The notes under the pieces were generated by a model that saw only the letters and a program-made list of their open reading frames with translations, was not told where the DNA came from and did not search any database. Positions 11,816-24,933 of a DNA stretch of 64,000 nucleotides are shown in pieces; position 1 is the first letter of the stretch; each line of letters begins with the position of its first letter. The stretch spans positions 372,001 through 436,000 of the forward strand of contig RDEW01000033.1 of assembly GCA_011109175.1 (NCBI GenBank), given 5' to 3'. The position numbers and the translations under genes are program-made. The stretch is from Dicyema japonicum. Its lineage: Eukaryota; Dicyemida; Rhombozoa; Dicyemidae.

Positions 11816-12233
11816 TTATTTAATATTATAAGTTAATATTTTCCCTCTAATAGTGTTTTTACTTCTTGTAGCCAGGGGATCTAATCTCTTCATTGCCTCG
11901 TTTAGTTCGTTAATGTTAATTTTATTAGTTTTATTTGTTTTTGTGTTACATTTCTATAATAAAGTTAATATATACAAATAATTTATAGTAATCTCTGAGT
12001 TCTGCTATCACGTCATCTGAGGCCGAACTCTCTACTCCATTCCTCTTCCAAGATTCCATCACACGCATAACATGTGGAAGGTATGAGAACTGCTTTAATG
12101 GTCTGGCTTTGGAAGTATAATAATTGTTGAGGACAACGTTGGAACCTCTATAGCTTCGTTCTTTATTTATAAAATGTCTCATTTTTCTTTCCAAATACTC
12201 TCTTCCAGTTTTACTTAAGAATATTTTGGACAT
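11816..12233 (-). CDS. Small two-exon gene of unknown function
   Basis: An ATG at 12233 opens a frame that reaches a canonical 22-nt intron at 11954-11975. Splicing it out continues the frame to a TAA at 11816-11818, giving about 132 residues. The protein is basic and mostly helical in character ('EYLERKMRHFINKERSYRG', 'ELNEAMKRLDPLATRSKN'), without signal peptide or membrane segment. I do not recognise a family. The intron of the size used by every other host gene here is the main argument that it is real. It runs convergently into the 3' end of the REL-A element, 63 bases away. A chance frame is the alternative. Confidence 0.5.
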
Positions 12234-13079
12234 TTAATAGCGTTTGAAACACACCACCACAAACGTATATTTAAATTTATTTTAATATTCAAGTTTTATA
12301 TTAAAATCTATCACAAATTGTAGAATTTGATTTATTTATGTTTATTAACCATGATCACTTGACCCAGACCATCCAACTTTCCCATTACTTAAATCCGCTA
12401 GCCGCAGAAACATAGAACATTCACTGATCTCTAAAGTACACTCAAGATAATCCCACCTCAGGCACAAGATCAAACCTGGATCAAGAGATGCTGGAGCACA
12501 GATCTACTGAGATTAACGATTCAGAACTGGTTCTTCCGAGGGTCGTCAGAGCGAAACTTTATCTCTTGCGAATCACTCATGACTAGAGCGATTTTTTGGT
12601 ACATAAATTCGAAAATTTGACCGAAAATGAGCGAAAACATGGACCGAAAATTGAGATTAATTTTAAATTGACTTTTGAGATTGGTTTGTTTAAAGTAGTG
12701 GGATTTGAGTGTTTTCTTACGAAATTGCTAAAAGAACCACCCAAACCTTTTTTCTCTTCCCACGACGAGTTGTCTATTTGTAACTATCACACTCCTCCTT
12801 CTCAAATCTGGGAACATTAAAGAAAATCAGGGCTCATCCACAACAATATAAGTGAAATCATCGCTTTGATAAATTTCTATATCGCTGCTTTATAAGAGAC
12901 CAATTTCCTCCTTACAAACTACCACTCATATCGGCTATTCTTACTCCAAGATCAACCAAACAAGATGGCAATCTAATAACTCAATTTTATTATGGAAAAA
13001 AGCTATAATTTCGTATAATTAAATAAGGTAGCCAAAACCGCATGGGTATTCCCCCTCAAAATTGCTAACGAAACTCACT
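12234..13079. other. Intergenic, no gene seen
   Basis: AT-rich sequence containing the putative promoter of the small gene and one 74-codon plus-strand frame (12596-12820) without recognisable features. Confidence 0.4.
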
Positions 13080-14817
13080 TGAAGTTAGCGGGGTTCGTTA
13101 AGATTGCTCGAACGTGAGGAAATTTAACTTCCAAGTGGATTCAAAAATTCCACTGCCGAGGGTTCCAGGACACCGAAAGTCTCCATAACGAAAGGAGTAA
13201 ACAGCAATTTATCAGGTAAATCAGCATATTTATTTTTTAGACATTTCGACTTTTATTGCCGCCTACCAGGCTTTTGATGCACTCTGATGGATGTTGCTTG
13301 AGGCAAAAAATGCCCATACACGTGACGTCTCAGACCAGTGGCTTCCGGCTTCAAAGGGGAAATGGACTTCCCATCTGGCCATTTTTAATCATCCCTACAT
13401 AAGCCGACATGTTCAAGCAGATAGTGAAACCTGATTCCATAAAGTTTCATCAAAATAACATCACAGATACTTCCGACTGCAGAATGAAAGACACCGTCGA
13501 TATTTCTATGCTGTTCATGTCGATTATAACAGGGAGACGTCCTGAGGATATATGTATAGTAAGACTGAGGTATGTTGAGTGAGTAAAAATAATCGACCGA
13601 ATGTTCCCTCAAGTAAGCTTTACTAGCTACATAATACTTTCACCATCGCTCTCAGTGATTGGGGATCCAAGCAAAACAAGGTCTTTATCGGGAGTAGAAA
13701 TACTTCCGAGCATTAAAATTGTAAAAGATGTCATAGCTTCTGAAAACTCATCATCGGAGAGTGGATATTTCGTATAAACTAGCTTCCAAATTTTGGGAGA
13801 CAATATGCCTTAGGTTAAGGGGCTAGCGGGGAAGTTTGGTGACTCTCTCGATTGTAAGGCATAATATCAGGGGTCCAAGGGTGTCTCCTTGTTGTACTCC
13901 AGAAGACAAGGAGACTGAGTAGTCTCCGAAGAGTAAGATGATGGCAGATAATAAGACTTGTTCACTATTTCGAGGATATTAGAATCTTTCCATAATCTCT
14001 TTAGACGGATAAGTAACAGGGTGCAGATTGTGAGCTTTGTGGGGGGTGCTTGTTCAAAAAATGATATAGGCGTGAAAGTTAGTTTTCGTAGTTCGCTTGA
14101 AGAAAGTTTCTTGGTGGCTGCACGGGTTCCAACTTTGAATATCATCGAATGAATAGTTTTATTGAGACGAGAACTTTTACTTCCTTAATCTAACTTTGTG
14201 TCCCCCGTATTTTGTTAAAAGAAGTAGGGTAGTCAATGAAATGAGTTCTTCCATAAAAGAATAGCGAGACTCCTTTCTGTGACCCTTTCAAGTAATGCCT
14301 AGCCCAGAAGACACAAAGCTGAGCAGAGTCCTGTATCGGATTAGTCCGAGGACATCATCGGTTGTATTAGAAAGGGTCTCCACAGGGAAAGGACTGCGGC
14401 CGTGTGAATCCTCACAGGAATAGTCCGTAAAGAATGTCGCTCTGAGATAAGACGTAAGTTTCAGGGTCCATGGTTGTGAGACGACTGGTAGACGAGTTAA
14501 CATTCTTACAAGTACATGGGTCAAGACAGGAAGGGCAGTGCCATCAAGTGTGCTCGCAGCGACTTGAGATAATTTGACACACCTGAGGTGGAAAAGACCT
14601 TTGACTAGGCAACAAAATGAACATTTGTCAGATGACCTCGTTGTTTTCTTAGAATCCACATTTTCTTGTATTTCCACGAAACGCTTATTTTTTCCATCAC
14701 AAACTCCCACCACATGTTTTTTCTATTAACTATAATCAATAAAAAATTCATTTGAGTTACCACCGAGAAATCATATTCTCGTGCCAAGATCAATAAATGC
14801 TCGTTAAATACTTGCAA
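13080..14817 (-). mobile_element. Decayed REL-A retrotransposon copy
   Basis: Fragments of the REL-A protein appear in order along the minus strand. A partial PHD finger lies near 14600 ('CSFCCLVKGLFHLRCVKLS'). The RT box 'SGVQQGDTLGPLILCL' lies near 13880. A 'VLLGSPITESDGESI' stretch near 13650 matches the 'GSPIFEDRIVDVF' region of copy 1, and 'ILRTSPCYNRHE' near 13530 matches 'LLRTAPCYKCD'. Many frameshifts and stops separate them and the endonuclease is not recognisable. This copy is older than the one at 9006. Confidence 0.65.
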
Positions 14818-15741
14818 TCCACTTAATTAAGACATTTCCATTTTCTTTGATATTTTGGACTGTTTTGGTTATCACCCTCTGTTAAAATCAGAGGCATCAA
14901 ACCCACTCTGGAAGCTGTTCGAGTTTTCTCATTGAGGATGACTAGCTGTTCAAGTTGTGATGGGATCTGAAACTCTCTCTCATACCACTTTGGTCAGTTA
15001 ACCAAAGCGGATCTTTGGCTTTTCTAAGATTTTCGCAGATGAACAGAATAGGGATATTGGTTTGTAAGAGAAGGACCTACAGGACTTATGTCAGATAACT
15101 TCGAGATGATTGGGATGGAGTTCTGATTGATAAGTTGTATATTTGTGTTAAAGCCACGAGAGCGTAGGAACTCGAATTCTTTTAAATTATTATTAGTATT
15201 CTGTCTATTACTTTGACGAAGGTAGAAAACGCTATCAAAAGTCAACCTTTTTTGGGGATCCGAATTTGTTCAAATTTAAATTATGGCCATAAAAGAGGAT
15301 ATTTTTTAAGTTAAGAATGTAACATTCACCGGGATGAGAATTGGATTCTAGTCACTCCAAAAACTGTAGAGTACCAACCAATGTGTGACTGCAGTAATGT
15401 GCAGCCAAGTCATCATCAGATGTTGTACTATCTATAGGTTAATATGGTGTTCTCCCATTTGTCAGGGATAGAATAACTAGGTTCGCAGGGCTTCCTTATC
15501 AAATTTCCTCTAGTATTGAGTTTCTCCTTCTTTAACCACACTAATGTCTCTGCTTTCATATCTTCATTAAGCAACAAGTTTTCACAGTTCTGAAAATCCT
15601 CAAGAGAGAGCTTAAAATTGTTCGGACAGCCGGTACAGTATTTTATTTATTTATTAATAGGAGGTAATAAAAGAAATAGTTATAAGATTATATAAAATAA
15701 TTTGATTTAAAATAAATATAAAATTAAATATTATACTTTTT
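14818..15741. other. Upstream of ASCC3, no gene recognised
   Basis: A 73-codon minus-strand frame (15024-15245) has no recognisable domain. From about 15630 the sequence becomes extremely AT-rich up to the ASCC3 ATG, as before several other genes here, and is the likely promoter/5' UTR. Confidence 0.4.
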
Positions 15742-18700
15742 ATGTCACATGATAGACTTTTGTTGGCTATAGAAGGTGAAGTAGAAGATAATGAGAATGA
15801 CATCAGATTTAATCAAAGAACTAATAATTGTTCTTCATGGTCTTCATTTACTTCAATGATGAGACAATCCAGATTTTGTGAGAAATCTTTATTAGAAAAA
15901 TGTCTCCGAAACATTGTTCTTGTAGCAAGAAAAAGTAATTTCAATGATTCTAATGTTTAAGTATGTAAAGAAGAAAGAAAATAAACGAGGTGGCAATGTT
16001 TATCACGAATGAGTTAATGCAAGTCAAGGATTTAAATTCTAACATAATGGATTCAATTTGTGAAAATATGAATGTAGATTGTAATAAAGTGACTATGAAT
16101 GAATTACATGTCGTATTGAATGAAATCAAGTTAATTAAGAAATGCCCGTTATATTATTCAGAATCTAAAACTAAGCTGACAGTACCATTTGGATTCGGTT
16201 ATTACATTATTTTATTTATAGATATTCATGTAAAAGATAGACAAACTTTTGACTCTCAAGATTTTTCTGAGTCAGACGAATCCTTGCATAATTTTCCAAT
16301 AGTCGAGTCTAACATTGACAAAGAGTGGCTTACTTGTCTTCTTCAACCTTATTCAAGAGATAATTTTTCCACAGAAGAGCTCTATCAACTTGTATTGTCT
16401 ATTTTATCATCAAATGATTCAACGATGAAGTACAAACTTATGTATTTTGATTTGTACTAACTCGTAGTTGTTTGACCTTCTTGGTTATGATGGGTTTGAC
16501 TCAATCATTACGCTTATCTCAAACAGGAGTGACATTATTAGACAGCAAATTAAACCCAATAAAGTCAAAAGTAAGAATAAAAAGACAGTTTCTAATTTTC
16601 AATGTTTTCCCTCTCTATCTGAGATTAGAAAATTTATTAACAAGAATGGTTATGTAAAACTACCAAATGTGTTTGATTCAAATATTTATAAACAAGATGA
16701 TGAATTTGTATAAATTATATAATATTAGAAACTCCCAACGTCGACTTTACACAAAAATAATGAAAAATTCGAAAGATTTGATGTCTTACCTCCAGATTCT
16801 AAGAACATTAACGTGTTTGATATAACAAACTCTAAACAAATACACATAAAAGATCTAGATGATGTATATTAAATATAATCCTAGATGATACGAAAAGCAT
16901 TTGAAGGTATAAAATCTCTTAATTGCATTCAATCTACTGTATTTGAAGTTGCAATGAATAGTCAAGAGAATATGCTGATTACTGCGCCAACTGGAGCAGG
17001 CAAGACAAATATTGCTTTACTAACCATTCTTTGTCAATTAAAACAAGATTTGGAGAAGTATTCTATTGAAAATATAAAAATTGTTTATATTGCCCCAATG
17101 AAGGCGTTGGCTAGTGAAATTACGGCTAAACTAAATGAAAGACTGGCTCAGTTTGGACTAAATGTTAGAGAACTCACTGGAGATATGCAATTGACAAAAA
17201 AGGAGGTGTCTCTAACTCAAATTTTTGTTGTTACTCCAGAAAAACTTGATGTTGTATCCCGTAAAGACGTTGACATTGGAATGACTGATAGTTCTTCAAT
17301 TTTATCAAAAATGTCACTACTAATAATTGACGAATTACAACTTTTGGCTGACACACGTGGTTCAGTCCTCGAAGCCTTAGTTGCTCGAGTACTGCGTTTG
17401 GTAGAAAGTAGTCAAAGAATGATTCGTATTGTTGGACTTTCTGCTACTATTCCGAATTATTTAGATGTTGCTTCATTTCTACGAGTTAATTTATATACTG
17501 GACTTTTTGTATTTGATGGTCGCTTTAGACCCGTTCCTCTTACACAATCACTTATTGGAGTTAAAGGACATAACCACCACATCATTGAGAGGAATATGAA
17601 TGAAATTTGTTATTCTGAAGTAATCAAGTTTGTTATGTCTGGACATCAAGTTCATTTAATTAATAATTTTAGGTTATGATTTTTGTGACTTCGAGAAATG
17701 GAACTATTAAAACGGCTAATATTTTACTGGAAATGGCCCAGACTAAAGGACAAGCAGGGTTATTTGTCCCTAAACCTACTGCTGAAACCAATTTTGCTAT
17801 TAAACAAGTTTATATTTTATTTTATTTCTAGATGGGAAAATCAAAAATGAGGGAACTTGGTCGTCTTTTCCCAAGTGGATTTCTTTTTCATCATGCTGGG
17901 ATGAGTCGATCTGATAGAAATTCAGTTGAGAAATATTTCCGTGCCGGTCTTGTCAATTGCCTTGTTTGCACAGCTACGTTAGCTTGGGGAGTTAACTTAC
18001 CTGCTCATGCAGTTATCATTAAGGTATTCTGTTAGTTTTCATTTTTAGGGAACATCTATTTATGATTCAAAGACTAGTTCATTTGTTAACATGAGTGTAT
18101 TGGATGTTCTCCAAATTTTTGGAAGAGCTGGAAGACCTCAATATGATACTACAGGATTCGGTGTACTTATTACTGACCATTCTGCTTTACCAGATTATAT
18201 GAAAGTTATCGGATCGGCAAGTCCTATTGAAAGTCGTTTTCTAGAAAACATTGAAGATAATTTGAATGCTGAGGTTTAAACACAATGTATATTAAAGATT
18301 GTACTAGGAACTGTTAGTAATGTGGCTGAAGCTGTAAAATGGCTTAAATATAGTTATTTCTATGTCAGGTTACTTGCTAATCCTACAGCATATGGATCAT
18401 CATATTCAGAACTACTAGTTTTTAATATTAAAATATATATAGGTTGATGAAACATTGTCACAATATTGTGGAAAATTGGTATGTAAATCAGCCACGTGTC
18501 TTGATAATGCTAAAATGATTAGATTTGATGAAGTACAATCATATTTCTTTTCTACAGATTTGGGAAGAACTGCCTCACATTTGTATGTTACTACTTACAC
18601 TATTAAGGTTTTTTTTGTTCTTATTTTGATAATAAATGATACAATACATGAACGAATTAATGAAGAGGATATTCTCTCCCTCGTTGCGTCAGCCACAGAA

Positions 18701-21700
18701 TTTGAACAGATTAAAGTTAATAATTCTTTATATTAAGGTGAGACCAGAAGAATGTGATGAGCTTGAAACACTTGAAAAATGTATTCCATTTAAACTGGTG
18801 GAATCGGCTATATCTAAGCAAGGAAAAGTTCATGTTCTTTTACAATCATACGTTTGCCGTTTCGAACTTAACATGTTTTCTCTAATATCTGATCAGCAAT
18901 ATATAATTCAGAATGGTTCTAGGATAGCACGTGCTCTCTTTGAGATTACTGACAGAAATGGTTGGGCATTAGCCTCTATGAGATTACTTTCATTTTGTAA
19001 AAGTTTGGACAGACAATTATGGGATTTTGAAACTCCTCTAAAGCAATTTAATGAACTTTCTCCCTCAATTATTGGAAATATACAACGAAATAAATTGGAC
19101 TATTTTAGGATTGAAAGTATGGAGCCTAAAGAAATTGGTTTATTTAACTTTGTGATTTTATAGGCTTAATTGTACGTAGTGTTAATTCTGGTGGATTAAT
19201 AAAACGTTTAAATTCCCATTTACCTATTCTCAATGTAGAGGCGAGTATTCAACCGATTACTCGCACTATCATAAGAATTCGGGTAAAGATTACTCCTAAT
19301 TTTATATGGGACGATAAAGTAGTATGAAAATAAATTAATTAGATGTATGGAATAAAATCAGAATCATCTGAAATGTATCAAATTTGGGTGACAGATCCAG
19401 AAAGTGATCGTATTTACCATTCAGAAACACTTTCAATAAGTAAAAAACACGTACAAATTTACAATAATTATAGGTTATTCATCGTACATGTATTGAAATG
19501 GTGTTTGTTGTCCCAATATTTGAACCTATTCCTGTTCAATACTTTATAGATGTTATTTCCAATCGATGGGTTGGAGTATCAACGACATGTCCAGTATATT
19601 TAGACAGACTTTTACTACCAAGTCAGTCTTACTCCCATACTGGTTGCTATTAAGGATAATTATTAGAATTACTTGATTTACAACCGTTACCAATTAATGC
19701 ATTGGGGAATCATAAGTTGGAATCCCTCTACAATTTTACTCATTTTAACCCAATTCAAACTCAAGTGTTCCACTCTGTGTATCATACAGATCACAACATT
19801 CTATTGGGTGCTCCAACTGGATCTGGAAAGACCAATGTGGCTGAATTAGCTATATTCGTGTTTTCCGTGAATATCCTTCTAAAAAGGTATTAATATTTTT
19901 ATTAAATAGTGTGTGTATATTGCTCCTCTAAAAGCATTAGTTCGTGAGAGATTGAAAGACTGGAAAGATAGAATTGAGAAAAGATTAAATAAACGGTTTT
20001 AATATATCTTAAAAGTAGAGTCGTAGAATTGACAGGAGATAGTAGTCCTGATGCTCAGACATTACAGTGTGCTGATTTAATAGTAACAACTCCGAGAAAT
20101 GGGACGGAATTAGTCGTAGTTGGCAATGTCGTAGTTATGTTCGTAATGTGGCACTTATTTGTATTGATGAAATACATCTATTAGGTTTATTATTATTATT
20201 TATTAAAGGTGAGGAAAGAGGTCCTGTCCTAGAGGTTGTTCTGTCAAGACTTAATTTTATTTCCAATCAAACTCAACAAAAAGTTCGCATAATTGGTCTT
20301 TCAACTGCCTTGGCTAATGCCATTGATATTGCTACTTGGTTATCTATTCCGAGAGTATTATTATTACTCATTGTAAGGAAGGAATGTTTAACTTTCGACC
20401 CTCTGTCAGACCTGTCCCATTGGAAGTTCATATTTCTGGGTTTCCCGGTAAACACTATTGTCCTCGAATGGCCTCAATGAACAGATCTTGTTTTAGAGGT
20501 AATAATAATATTATTTTAGCAATTCAAGTACATTCTCCCAATAAACCTGTACTTATTTTTGTTTCCTCTCGACGACAAACTCGACTCACTGCTTTAGCAT
20601 TAGTTTCTCTGTTAGCATCAGAGAGTGATGATTTCAAACAATGGCTTCACACTACAGAATCTGAAATCGAAAACCTTGATTTAACTGATAATAATCTAAA
20701 ATTAACTCTACCATTTGGTGTTGGTATTCACCATGCAGGTCTTGTTACTTCTGATAGAGAATCCACTGAAAAATTATTTATAGAACAAAAAATTCAAGTT
20801 TGTATGTATATTTTAGTCCAGATTTTAGTTTCTACTTCTACTCTTGCATGGGGTGTTAATTTTCCTGCTCATTTAGTAATAGTAAAGGGAACAGAGTATT
20901 TTGATGGAAAAACAAAATGTTACATTGACTTTCCTGTGACTGGTATTAATTTGTTTATTACTAGACTTACTCCAAATGATGGGGAGAGCTGGTCGTCCTC
21001 AATTTGATCAGTGTGGTGTCGCTTGTATATTCGTTCATGATATTAAAAAGATATTTTATAAAAAATTTCTCTATGATCCATTCCCTGTTGAATCAAAGTA
21101 TTATTTTAAATTATGTGTAGTCTTGTTGCTGTACTCCCCGAGCATATAAATGCAGAGATTGTTGCTGGGACTATTCATAACCCACAACAAGCAATGGATT
21201 ACCTTACTTGGACATATTTCTATAGAAGAATTCTCAGTAATCCAAAGTAAATGTGTTTTTATAATAAGTTATTATAACCTTGAGTCTGTTTCTGAGGATA
21301 ATATTAATAGTCATCTTAGTAATATTATTGAACAGAATATTAATAGTCTTGTATCTTCCCATTGTATTCAAGTATCACAAGTTCAATATTATATTTAATA
21401 ATAGAATTGTTATTATCCTCTCCCAGCTGGTATTATTGCATCTTATTATTATTTAAATCATCAAACCATTGGTTTATTCGTGGACATTATAACTGAAGAT
21501 ATGTCATTCGATGCTCTAATCACCCTCCTATCTGTTTAATGTTTATGATTTATTTAGGCGGCTAAAGAATTTGATGAAATTCCGGTAAGACATAATGAAG
21601 ATAAACTGAATTGTGATTTGGCAAATGAATTGGGAGTTAAAGTTAATAATTATGATTCCCCACATACAAAGACATTACTTCTTATTCATTCTCATCTAAT

Positions 21701-22464
21701 TCGACACAAGTTTTCTTGTGTGGACTACATAACTGATTGCAAATCTGTATTAGATCAAGCATTACGTGTGATGCAATCCATTGTTGATTGGTCAGCACAT
21801 AAAAACTATACATTAACTACAATTAGATCTATTTTATTGATTCAACACATTATACAAGCTCTGGTCCCTTATCAATCTAGTTTGATTACAATTCCATACT
21901 TTGATCGTTTCAGACATAAAACGTTTAATCATTATGTTATTCCTAGTGAATTGATTGATAATGAACTCCCTTTGCTTTTTGATCTCAGAAGGAAAGATTT
22001 ATCTAAATTTAATAATTTCATGTCTTCTATTTTATCCCCCAGAATGATGACAAAAGCAATAGAATTTATTGAACGTCTTCCCATTATACAAGTCAAGATA
22101 CAGGTTGATAAGACTCCTGTAATTGATGGTGGAGTAGTTCTATTAAGTAAAAAAGAATGTACTCTAGTTGTCAAACTGTGGAATATAAATAGACTTGTAC
22201 AAATGTATTAAATATTATTAGGCTCATGGGTTGGAATTATTTTCTCCTCGTGTCGGAAAACCAAAAAGTCCTGGATGGTTTATTCTACTGACGGATATGC
22301 ACAATCAATCTTTGTTGGCCTTAAAGCGAGTAAAATTTGTCAGGGATACAGTTTCTGTTGTATTTTCAGTACCTAGTGCAAACTGTAGTTTGTACTTATT
22401 CAGTGATACATTTGTTGGTTTAGATCAACAATATGATATTTTTATTGACTTTAATGTTTTGTGA
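15742..22464 (+). CDS. ASCC3: ASCC3-type double-cassette Ski2-like helicase
   Basis: This is the helicase subunit of the ASC-1 complex, which in animals unwinds alkylated DNA for ALKBH3 and splits stalled ribosomes. Two RecA-type cassettes are visible. Cassette 1 has 'APTGAGKT' (near 16987), 'IIDELQLL', 'GLSATIPNY', '[16 protein letters not shown]' and 'GRAGRPQ'. Cassette 2 has 'APTGSGKT' (near 19810), 'CIDEIHLLG', 'GLSTALANA', '[19 protein letters not shown]' and '[10 protein letters not shown]', and is followed by the Sec63-like C-terminus ('[12 protein letters not shown]'). The 'DGRFRPVP' and '[12 protein letters not shown]' regions separate it from BRR2. Many introns of about 20-28 nt interrupt it (for example 18418-18442 and 20185-20208), which is why no single long frame exists. 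The length of about 2,100 residues is close to human ASCC3. Motif II of cassette 1 reads DELQ instead of DExH. The ATG at 15742 is the most upstream plausible start. Confidence 0.9.
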
Positions 22465-22489
22465 ATTTTATTTATTTATTAACCCCCCA

Positions 22490-22710
22490 TACACCGAGAA
22501 AGAAGTTTAAGTAAACAACTAAGTCTATTTAATTTCCGCTTCTACAGAAGCAGAGTCCATCCGGAATCAACATAAAAAGTAAGACTCCATACTTGCAGTT
22601 GTGAAAACTTCTCAAGTGGAGTGGGGAGAGCAAATGGTCTTTTTCGTGCCAGCCAGGTACTGGGCCCCACCTAGACAGATAGATCACATGACGCCACTTT
22701 AATAGGAAGA
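22490..22710 (-). repeat. Dispersed repeat, family A
   Basis: Closely similar, in the same orientation, to 700-960 ('cagagtccatccggaatca', 'gtggagtggggagagcaaat'). The head is missing: the repeat stops exactly where the truncated REL-A copy 2 begins, so the two share a junction. Confidence 0.75.
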
Positions 22711-24765
22711 TGGCTTGCGGCCAGTTCACATCAGGGATCTTACGGCAGGGGCTACTGCAGAAGTTGGCTGCAACTTTGTCAAATCAATTACAAAACTGGT
22801 TACGCGTATTTTGAACGGAGATATTCCTCTTCACGCAAGAGCTCCTTATCAGTGCACATCTATCCGAAGGTGGGGTCCGCCCCATCGCAGCCGGCAACTA
22901 TTTCAGAAGACTGACAGCGAAAATCGCATGCAGTATTGTCTGTCCAAAAATATCTGAAGAATTTTCCCCCTCCAACTGGGGGTCGGTGTAAGGAACGGAT
23001 GCGAGGCGGCAGTGTATGCTGCGAGGTGTTTTTTGGACAGAAAAACTAACAAAACCCACACATTGGGGTCAAGCTGGACATCTGCAATGCCTTCAATTCA
23101 CTGAGGAAAGATCAAAATTTCGAAACTACAAGCAAACGAGCCTCGGAACTTATTACACTTGTCTACTTCGCTTACGGAACCAATTTTTTACTGGTTTTCG
23201 AGGACAAAATTATCTGTTCAAGACTGGAGTCCAACAAGGGACCCACTTGGTCCACTTCTTTTCACTCTGGCCATCAATGAAATTGTCCGCTTTATCAACA
23301 CAGAACTAAACCTCTGGTATCTTGATGACACCACGATTGGAGAGCCGTGGAGAAAAGTTTATGACGTTCTGTCGCATGCCTCGGACTTGAGATAAATATA
23401 AAAAAATCGAAGCTAATAAACATCACACACTCGGAGAGTGATTTTATCAACGTGGTCGAGTCTTTCAACTCGGTACTACCTGGAATTACTGTCGTACCCA
23501 GGGAGCGGACATACTTTCTTGGGTGTCTACTTGACGAAAAGGAACTGCGGAACCATCTATTAACAAAAGAGGATGAACTCTCTAGAGTTACGGAGTAACA
23601 TTCCTTACTCGATGCTCATCAGCGTTCTTCCTCTTGAAAATAGTATCGGCTTGCCCGAACTCCTATACGCTCTCCGATGTTCTCCCTGCTTCAAACATAG
23701 TGACATCTTCCTGTCACTGGATAGGACATCGAGAAAATCAGCTGAATTGCTTCTAAACATCCACTTTGACGTGCCTAGTTGGAATCAATGCAAGCTTCCT
23801 ACACGCCTCGGAGGCATGGGTTTCAGGTCGGCGCTGGAGATCACCTTTCCAGTATCTGTGTCATCGCTCTCAAGTGGAAGTCTTTTGGTCCAAGAAATCC
23901 TACGCTTTCCAATTGGACTTTCTTGGGAAAAAGTCTTTGACGAAGCTCGTCGTGAATGGTTTGAAACTGGTTTGGATATGCCGAACGATCTTCGAGGCAA
24001 CGAGAATGGGATGAAGTTTACTCCAAGAATATCTTCGACTTACTAAAGTCTGAGACCAACCAGCATCGTCTTGCATGCCTCGTGTCCCCGCTAACCATAG
24101 GAGCATGGCTGGATGCACTCCCTTGTTCCTCCCTGGGGACCCTTTTGGACGATGGCTGTATTCGGATTAGGATCGCACAACAACCTGGGAGTTGATGTTT
24201 GCGTCGAACACCAATATCGTTGTGGAGGGATCGTCGATGCCAAAGGGCTCCATCCGCTTTCGTGCAAAAGGAGTGCGGGCAGTGCACCCCGCCACGCTGT
24301 ATGAACAACATTGTAATGCGTGTTCTTGAAGCTGCAGGCTTCCCGGCAGTACTGGAGCCCGTGGGATTGGACCGCGGAGATGGGAAAAGACCGGATGGGT
24401 TAACTATCTTTCCGTTCACTGAGGGAAAATCGCTTGTATGGGACTGCACTGTTGTGGATTCTTTCTCGAACTCGATGATACTAGCTCGGCGCAGTCTGCT
24501 GGATCGGCAGCCGATCTGTCGAGAAAATCAAGATTAAAAAAATGGCGAAATTGGAGACCGCTTTCATTTTGTGCCGGTGGCAATGAGACGTCTGGTGCCG
24601 CGGGAAGTTTCACAGCCTTTTTCCTGAAGGAAATGGAGGGAAATTGTTTCACCGTAAGAAAGACGTGTGGGAAGCGGTCTGGCTGAGGCAACGAATTGGG
24701 ATTGCAGTTGTCCGCGGAAACGCTTACTCCGTATTGTCAGCAGCTTCTCTTCCCCATAGTTAATA
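22711..24765 (+). mobile_element. 5'-truncated REL-A retrotransposon, copy 2
   Basis: It starts inside the RT ('DGLRPVHIRDLTAG', matching 'DGLRPGHLRDLTAP' of copy 1), so the PHD finger is lost. The RT box 'GVQQG' lies near 23230 and 'LNLWYLDDTTIG' near 23310, with D-T replacing D-G after YLDD. Downstream come 'LLYALRCSPCFKH' and the endonuclease block 'KRPDGLTIFPFTEGKSLVWD' near 24390. At least six frameshifts scatter the reading frame. The protein is clearly diverged from copy 1, so this is a separate subfamily. It lies between ASCC3 and TBCK. Confidence 0.8.
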
Positions 24766-24933
24766 GATAATATTTTATTTTAAAAAAATTTTTTTATAAA
24801 AAAGTGACTGATAATTACAAACTAATATTAATTAATAATAAAAAATAAATTTTATTTAAATTAAAGAATATTTAAATATATTTATGTAATGCATAATACA
24901 ATAGTTTTAATTATTTAAATCTAAACCGCATTG

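Noticed and set aside
15742-22464. BRR2/SNRNP200 as identity of the double helicase
   Set aside because: The segments '[16 protein letters not shown]' and '[17 protein letters not shown]' follow ASCC3, not BRR2, and the first cassette lacks BRR2-specific sequence.
24018-24449. 143-codon minus-strand frame
   Set aside because: Antisense shadow of the REL-A copy 2 endonuclease region, which shows clear homology on the plus strand.
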